Of a stretch of DNA of 64,000 bases, positions 57,749 through 64,000 are shown piece by piece; position 1 is the first letter of the stretch, and each line of letters opens with the position of its first letter. The DNA comes from Takakia lepidozioides (lineage: Eukaryota; Streptophyta; Takakiopsida; Takakiales; Takakiaceae), in NCBI GenBank assembly GCA_030704615.1, contig CM060733.1, positions 57,784,001 through 57,848,000 of the forward strand, written 5' to 3'. A program made the position numbers and the translations under genes. Below the pieces are notes generated by a model that saw nothing but the letters and a program-made list of their open reading frames with translations, had not been told where the DNA came from and ran no database searches.

Positions 57749-60700
57749 TCAACCTTGCAAGCTTGGATGAAAGAATGGATGTTGCAAGGCTTCTGCTGCT
57801 GAAATGCGATCTTCTGGATACCATTGCAAAAGTTGTCGAAGGAGACGAATCGCCCACACATCTGACATCCCAAGGCCAAGTGGATCCCGTTGCTTGATCT
57901 GTTGCATGAAGGCCTCCTCAGTGCACTCCCATGGTGCTAACCGCACTTCCTCTGACTGCTCTAGTGTGTCAGAATGATGGTGGTGATGATGTAGTGGAGG
58001 TACCCGAGGAATCAATATGCACATTTCCATGAATGCCCGCAACATATATATAGTCTCTTTGTCAGCTGCATCCCAGCCCTGAAGGCGGTGGTCAAGGAGA
58101 GCTTGGGTGCGAGAACTGATTTGAAAGACATAAGGGGTACCCAATGTCAGCTCAAGCAACACCACACCCACACTCCACATGTCATACACATAGGCTTGAT
58201 CAGTATGAAAATGCAGCCAATGCTTTCCAAGGTTTGCCTCTGGCGGTGCATATTCGGAAGTTTGGTCAGCCTGTGAGGGACCCAAAGACCCATACAGATG
58301 CTTCAAAGTGAAGCGATCCATGGCACTTCCAAAGTCGATAATGCGCACGATCAAATTGGAGGGCCAATCACTTGATTGACCCCCCTCTGCCTGTACTACC
58401 ATATTCTCTGGTTTAATATCACGGTGGGTGATGTTCCGATCATGACATGCCTTCACAGCCAGCAACAATTGGCGCATGATGTTACGCATCTCAGCACGAC
58501 CTGCATCACTTGTCTTTAGCCACCGCCACCACGGAGATGGCTGAACCACATTGAATCCAGGCCTGAGCTCTCCCCCGTCCTGCGAAACCCCCCCACTTCC
58601 TGGTATATAGAGAAGGCTAGCAAGTGATTTGCCCTCATTGCGAAACACCAACCATAACTCTTCTTTGCCAGGCATTTCAAAAGATTCTATGTATCGCACT
58701 ATATGTGCTAGGCCGGCGGTTCTATCCTCTTCCTGGCCTAGATCACTGGAGGATCGTTCTCTAGGCAACGAATAGTTCCGTGGTCGCCATTCCCACATGT
58801 CGTCTGGATTGCTTACATTGCCCATAGATAGTCTGGGTGGAATCTTGAAGTTGTCATGGGGTTTCCGAAGGCAACCCTCAGAATCAAAGATAAAGGGCGA
58901 ATGAAAGGGTTTCATGGGCTCGCCAGTCTTGGGCCCAGCAGTAGACTCATTAAGAAAGATTTGACCAAAGTGTCTCTCTCGAAGGCCACTAAGGTAGGCA
59001 TTGCTCCCTTTCTCCACCTGCAGCCATGCAATGAGTGAGCGGGAGCCATGGACATAACTGCAAGTTCAAGAAAACTCAACAATCCCAATGATAAAGAATC
59101 AACACAGATAGAAATGGAACATCACTGCAGTGTCATGTAGTTTGTCTGGAGTTTGCAGAGGGAACAAACTTCTGCCCTCTACAAGGCAGCTGTAGTGCTA
59201 GAGTTCCTCAGTACATTAGAAGTCCAGCAGCATTGCTCTATCAACAAAGGGTTGAGATCTACTAGTTCCGAAAGGGGCTGTGATGGCCATTGGACAAAGA
59301 GAGAGACAGAGGTTACTGCTCATGTCAAGACAGGATATCACTGATTCATACAAACACAGTCCAGATTTCTAATGACATCATCTGCCTGAAAGAGGCCCCA
59401 TCATACCCTCATCACTTTCAACTTACTTTACTAGACCGGGGGGTGAGGGGGAAGTAGAGACTAAGTCCCTTTTAGTTCCACAACCAGAGAAGTTTAACAC
59501 CACCTTGATAGTCCAGCAATAGATTAACAGGATTATCACGTCAGAACTATACTTCCGAGAGAGAATGCACTCATACCAAGATCCGCTTGAGAATGAATGT
59601 GTCTTCATATCCCTCGTGACCACCAGCTGCCCAGCCTTTGTTGAAGTGCCTTCGGCCATAACTTCTGCTACCCAGCATGCTGGAAGTATCTAACGATTCT
59701 CGTGAAAGTGTGTCCTTCAAAGATGCATTGAAACCAGCAGTGTACTCACTTTCACTTCTCTCCTCTGTCAAACATGGTCTTCTCAATGCCAACCAAATCT
59801 CGCCAAATGCTCCCCGGGCCACATTGTTATTCAACATATACCTGCTAAAGAAACAAACGTAAATACTCCCATTCAAACAAAGAGAGACAAAAACCATGAA
59901 TTGTGCATAAATGGATTGAAACAAAACACACCCACTAGTGATCTAACTACTTTGGTACCCAGATAACTCTGTCACAACACACGGACTAACTGACCTACAC
60001 ATGTACACTTACTACTCCATACAAATGAGGGTTATCTCACCCATTGTGTGTATGATATACACACAGCAATGTATACAGACACATTTTACATATGGTATAT
60101 CGCGCTTTCCCTCTCTTGCATCTGGGAAGATTTTGGTAAGTGATGGTTAAGAGAAGAAGGTGTGAACCCACAGATGTAACTATAAAACATCAGAGCAAAG
60201 TTAGATGATACTTCTAAAATTGAGGATACTAACAGCTGAATGAAAATGGGTTTCATACTACTGAGCGATTAAGACGGGTGTTTTGACATGAAGCTACAGC
60301 AACATAGTGGCAGGAGTTAAACTGGATTTATGAAATCTTGGTTGGGAATCACCTGTGATGATGAATGGCATAAGGAGGAACCAATTTTGGGTCTGTGGCT
60401 TGACCGCTTGTGTCCCAGTGCATCGACAGCAGGCTCTGCCTGTCCAATGGGACAGATCCAATGAGGCTCAGGAAATCAGAAAGCCCTTCTGGCTGTAAGC
60501 AGACTTCCTTGAAGGTACTCTCTAATGCCAGTCTCGGTGTACAAATAAGATGTTCACGGTAGACTTCCAACTGGCCTCCAGCTACTCCTGCAGAGCAGCG
60601 ACAGTGAAAGGACATTGAGTTCACAGTTTACTAACCATAAAGAAGGCACAAAACATTTAAATCCTTTTGGATGTAAAATCTCCACCCAGACATATGAGAG

Positions 60701-62933
60701 AAGTAAGATGACCACAGGTGTTGAGACCAACCAGGATGGAGAGCATCTGCAGGTAAACTTTCGACCCTTGGTGCTTCTTCAGTAAACTGATGGTCAGAGA
60801 CTGGATGCCAAGGCAAGATCTTATGTCCTAAGACTGTCTCAATGAGTTCATAGCAGTAGGTACTCTCAGATCCATTCACCTGCACTCCTCCAAGCAACCA
60901 TTTATCCCTTTAGTCTGCCTGTCTGCCATACTTTAGGATTAGTTACATGGGTGAAGCTCTACTGTCTTCAGCCCTGTGGTCACTGACTCTCCCTCCAGTC
61001 CTGCAGATCTCCTGCACCAAATCAACAAGGTCTGCACTAATAGAATCTAAACTGTATGCTTTTTTCGAATGTATCCTTCTCTCAAATAGGAAACCCTTAA
61101 TATTGTAACATGGTGATCAACATAGTCACTCAAACCATGTTTCCAACATTTTCGTTAATGCATGTAAGACGGAATAAATTCTTGAGACAAGGGTCTACTT
61201 ACTGACGTCTTAAATCAATTGCCAGCGTTAAGCATACCACTGCTCATTTGTAATGCAAATATTCTTTTCCTTTGAGAATCTGCTACCAGCATAGCCAATA
61301 AAAAAGTCGAGAATACATATATAGCAGATAAACCCACCAGCATTCCTGGTAGTAATAGTAAATTCACTAGGACGTCTGTGGTTCTCCCTTTGCGAAAGCT
61401 TGTGCCAGAACCAGTCTCTCTGAGGGGGTCTTGCATGCCCCTCCCAATTGCTCTTTTTTTGACTGCTTCATCAGCTACATGCTTTCCATCTGTGACCATA
61501 CTGACAAGTTAAGACAAATAAGTAGAAAGACCTACACCTCAAGCAAAAGCCATGTGGCTGAAACCTTATGGTCATGTATCTTCCTCACCTTACATAGAAT
61601 GAGGTAATAGCAGCGAGAGGGGGTAGTAACAGAGGACAAGAAGGCCGACCACTATAAATGGTGAAGGCCACAGAGTAAGTATTCGCTAAGACATACTAGA
61701 GAGGCAGAAGAACATGCATAACATCCTCTGGAGGCCTTCATGGAGATGGAGTGCTTCATGCAGGTAAGACACAAAGATAGAAATCAAAAGAAAATAGATG
61801 AAATGGTACTTTATAATGTCCATGGAAAGCTCAAAGGGCTTATGGGACAAAAGAAAGCAAAAAATAAGAGGGAGAGAGATAAGACAAGATACTTTGTAAC
61901 CTTCACAGAGGGCGAAGAAAGACAAAAAGTTATTGCATCCATGGGAGGCCCAAAGGGTGATGTGTGATTGGGCACATTCACAGTCCAATTTAACTCCTCA
62001 AAATACTTCACACTAGGGACTTACCATGGTGTAGAGAAACAACAAGGGCAGCCAAGTTGTCCATGCTGCCTGATGTGAGAGCTGCATCAACAATTGCTTT
62101 GGCCATTTCACTGGCAGAGATTTGAGTCTTAACAGGCACAATATTAGCCCCCAAGGCAAGATTCCCCAACCTTGATAAAGGAGAGGGCAAGGGGAACGGT
62201 TGATTTGGGGCCATTGTGCAGGTCTTAGGCTTGGTGAGTGCATCTGGGCCTGGGGACAATAGCTGAACGGCAAATCCCATTTCCTCTTTGTCGTCTCCAC
62301 CACTATCATGAGAAACACCCTGCAGCTCTGTCAGTTGACCGTAATTGGGATGAGACAGTGGATTCTCTGTTCTGCTGTCTTCAACAGCAATCATTGCCCT
62401 ACAATTCAACATATAGCCAGTGAGCCCTTTATGTTAAGACTTCACATGAGGTGAAAATCTATGGATAGTTTGAAGATTTTATAATGTAAACCTCCAGATC
62501 ACATTTGTTTATATTCAACAGGTATCGAAGCTCAGCAACAGTGCTTGCGGAATGTCAACAATGATACAGTCATTTATGGCAGCACAAAGACTGTATTGGA
62601 CCAAAACAAAGTTCCACAGTTTCCAAAACCAGGATAGGTCTGAGGGAGAGAAACAAGACAGGGAGACAGAGAATCTACCGTGAAAGTTCCTGCTCTTGCA
62701 CTGGTTTCTGAAGCTGTGGCTCCTGCCTGGGTGGCAATGGAATAGGAGGGTCCCTTACTTGAGATCCCAAGGCAACTGAGACATTGTTCCCCGACTTAAC
62801 TGCGGATAGAACTCGGCAAACATCACGTGTAGACATTTTCTCAAAAACACCGTCAGATGCTACGATGAGGTGACAGTCATTGCAGTCCAGCTTTAGCCAA
62901 CCAGTCCACTCCGGCTCTGCTGTCACTCCATAT
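57749..62933 (-). CDS. PP2C-transmembrane-protein kinase fusion (C-terminal 966 aa; 5' exons not found)
   Basis: Predicted bifunctional membrane signalling protein combining an N-terminal PP2C phosphatase with a C-terminal Ser/Thr kinase, as in Arabidopsis PP2C 51/At3g63330-63340. Exons: 62679-62933, 62025-62398, 61238-61489, 60636-60887, 60353-60587, 59577-59841 and 57749-59017. The PP2C C-terminal half shows RYGVTAEPEW, VASDGVFEKMS (metal-binding Asp) and LTSGSMDNLAALVV. A hydrophobic span lies at about residues 249-278 of this part. The kinase shows ARGAFGEIWLA, FILKRIL (ATP-anchoring Lys), CHDRNITHRDIKPENMV, IIDFGSAMD, YAPPEA, DMWSVGVVLLEL and LLQWYPEDRISAAEALQHPF, so catalytic residues are present. 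A run of six His interrupts the C-lobe. The first PP2C motifs (DGH, GDSKA) should lie upstream of 62933, probably beyond the window. The junction into exon 60636-60887 is the least certain. Confidence 0.88.
61700..61990 (-). mobile_element. LINE family B 3' fragment in PP2C-kinase intron
   Basis: Contains the family B tail (GAAATGGTACTTTATAATGT, GGAAAGCTCAAAGGGCTTAT) and, beyond it, a SYLHEALHL-like segment in the sense orientation of the gene. It lies in the intron 61490-62024. Confidence 0.65.
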
Positions 62934-63114
62934 CTAGACATCATTAAGAAAACAGACGTTAGCCTTTCTCCAAAGATGCCGGGGTTCCAAGATTGGACCC
63001 CAAGTAAGGTATGTCAAGGTACTAATTGTGTGTTCCCTGTCAATGCTACCCATGACATACCCTTAATGGTTTAGTCCTCATTGGACATTAGTTGTCCCAG
63101 GCCTGCCTACACGA

Positions 63115-63333
63115 GAATACCCGAAATGAAAGGGTGTAGAAAGAATTGCAGGCATATGACACTGGTAGCTGTCATCATAGGCTGCCATATCCATGGGTTG
63201 TTCACACACTCCCCTACTGCAGCTTACAAGTGACTGCCTTGGTGTGGAGGAGAGGAACTCCCGCCGCAGTGCCGGCTGCATTGCTTGGCAGCACAGCAAT
63301 GGTGGAATGTCAGCTTCCTTCCATTGGACAGTA
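63115..63333 (-). other. Open segment of unknown status upstream of the PP2C exons
   Basis: Open for about 70 codons between an acceptor-like CAG near 63333 and a TAG/G near 63108. It reads QWKEADIPPLLCC and DDSYQCHMPA, with no match to PP2C motifs that I can recall. It could be an unaligned lineage-specific exon of the PP2C-kinase gene or chance. Confidence 0.2.
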
Positions 63334-63727
63334 GAAACCTGCCATATGGCAGACACTTCACGTGTTAACACCCTTTAAGGCAGCGCTCGTGCACAGATGC
63401 CCAAAATCTGGTAATGTGGCTTCGACTGTTCATTTGGGAGCTGAAATTGATCTCATAGAAGAAAGAATGAGGTGGATTCCAGGACTCCTCTAGTCCTACA
63501 TCTTGCAACAGGTGACACATGGCTATGGCTGCTCGCAGAGAGGGAGAATATACTTATGCCGTTCCCTGTGAACGTTGGCGTGCCATAGCCTTACGGCCAT
63601 TGACCTAGCGGGAAACTTACCCTCCCACAACCACCAGGGTTTAGCTTATTCCCTACAGCTCAGCTGCAGGTATAAACTTATTTTCCTGCAACTGCCATTA
63701 AGGCAGGGCAATTCGCAGAGAGACAGA

Positions 63728-64000
63728 ATGTACTCGTAAAACGTTTGCCGTAGCCTTGTAGCCATAGATTGCACAGAGAGAGAGAGAGAGAGATGCTCAT
63801 AAGACTTTGTTTGCCGTAGCCTTGTGGCCGTAGACCCCGTGCCCAGTTTGAGCAGAACAAAAGGTACCAGAAACTACCTATGTGAGGGGCTCAATCTGGT
63901 AGTATGACTTACCTTGATACAAATGATTGATTTGGGTTTTCCAAATATCTCTAGGAAGCCCTTCACACAAGCATCAATCTGCTGTGTGTGAGCAGCCCAA
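63728..64000 (-). mobile_element. LINE family A 3' fragments at right edge
   Basis: A full 3'-end block (GGCCGTAGACCCCGTGCCCA followed by GTTTGAGC) begins near 63790 and runs off the window through CACACAAGCATCAATCTGCT. Two shorter copies of the same terminus lie just before it, near 63577-63610 and 63728-63770. A GA microsatellite (63774-63792) separates the last two. This looks like repeated insertion or duplication at one site. Confidence 0.72.

Noticed and set aside
63400..63545. Open minus-strand segment reading MCHLLQDVGLEESWNPPH
   Set aside because: Open for about 48 codons only, no PP2C motif and no clear splice sites; probably chance.

Overview
The window is nuclear DNA of a streptophyte (land plant or close algal relative), read from gene content. 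It holds a two-exon P-class PPR gene, a plant-type PP2C-transmembrane-kinase fusion, a plant-like RAV1/DMXL gene and a plant-style FYVE-ankyrin gene. Introns are numerous and spliceosomal (GT-AG), and retroelement debris is abundant. The lineage cannot be fixed from sequence alone. An RLE-type non-LTR element hints at a non-seed plant or charophyte, but this is inference.

Left part (1-16.3 kb): the N-terminal 360 codons of MRE11 (minus, 11 exons, running off the left edge), a PPR gene (plus, 834 aa) and COQ3 (plus, 9 exons, 380 aa, mitochondrial ubiquinone methyltransferase). A small intronless VanZ/YfiM-like membrane protein gene follows (minus). From 16.3 to 20.8 kb I see no gene, only direct and tandem duplications, an AT-rich island and a LINE endonuclease fragment.

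Middle (20.8-37.6 kb): a 10-exon FYVE zinc-finger/ankyrin gene (minus, 282 aa), then about 12 kb of repeats. These comprise hairpins, a terminal-inverted-repeat element, a possible copia remnant and a broken non-LTR retrotransposon with a C-terminal restriction-like endonuclease that carries a nested second LINE. There is also a 904-bp hAT-type MITE with a perfect 8-bp target duplication, and a decayed BED-like zinc-finger ORF.

Right part (37.6-64 kb): RAV1/DMXL (minus, 17 exons, 2861 aa), the V-ATPase assembly WD40 protein, followed by the C-terminal 966 codons of a PP2C-TM-kinase fusion (minus).

The genes do not form one pathway; they act in DNA repair, organelle RNA processing, ubiquinone synthesis, endosomal sorting, V-ATPase regulation and signalling. 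The unifying structural theme is two LINE families whose 3'-end fragments lie in introns of five of the genes. All exon boundaries below were placed by hand from splice consensus, reading-frame continuity and remembered family sequence; they were not computed.
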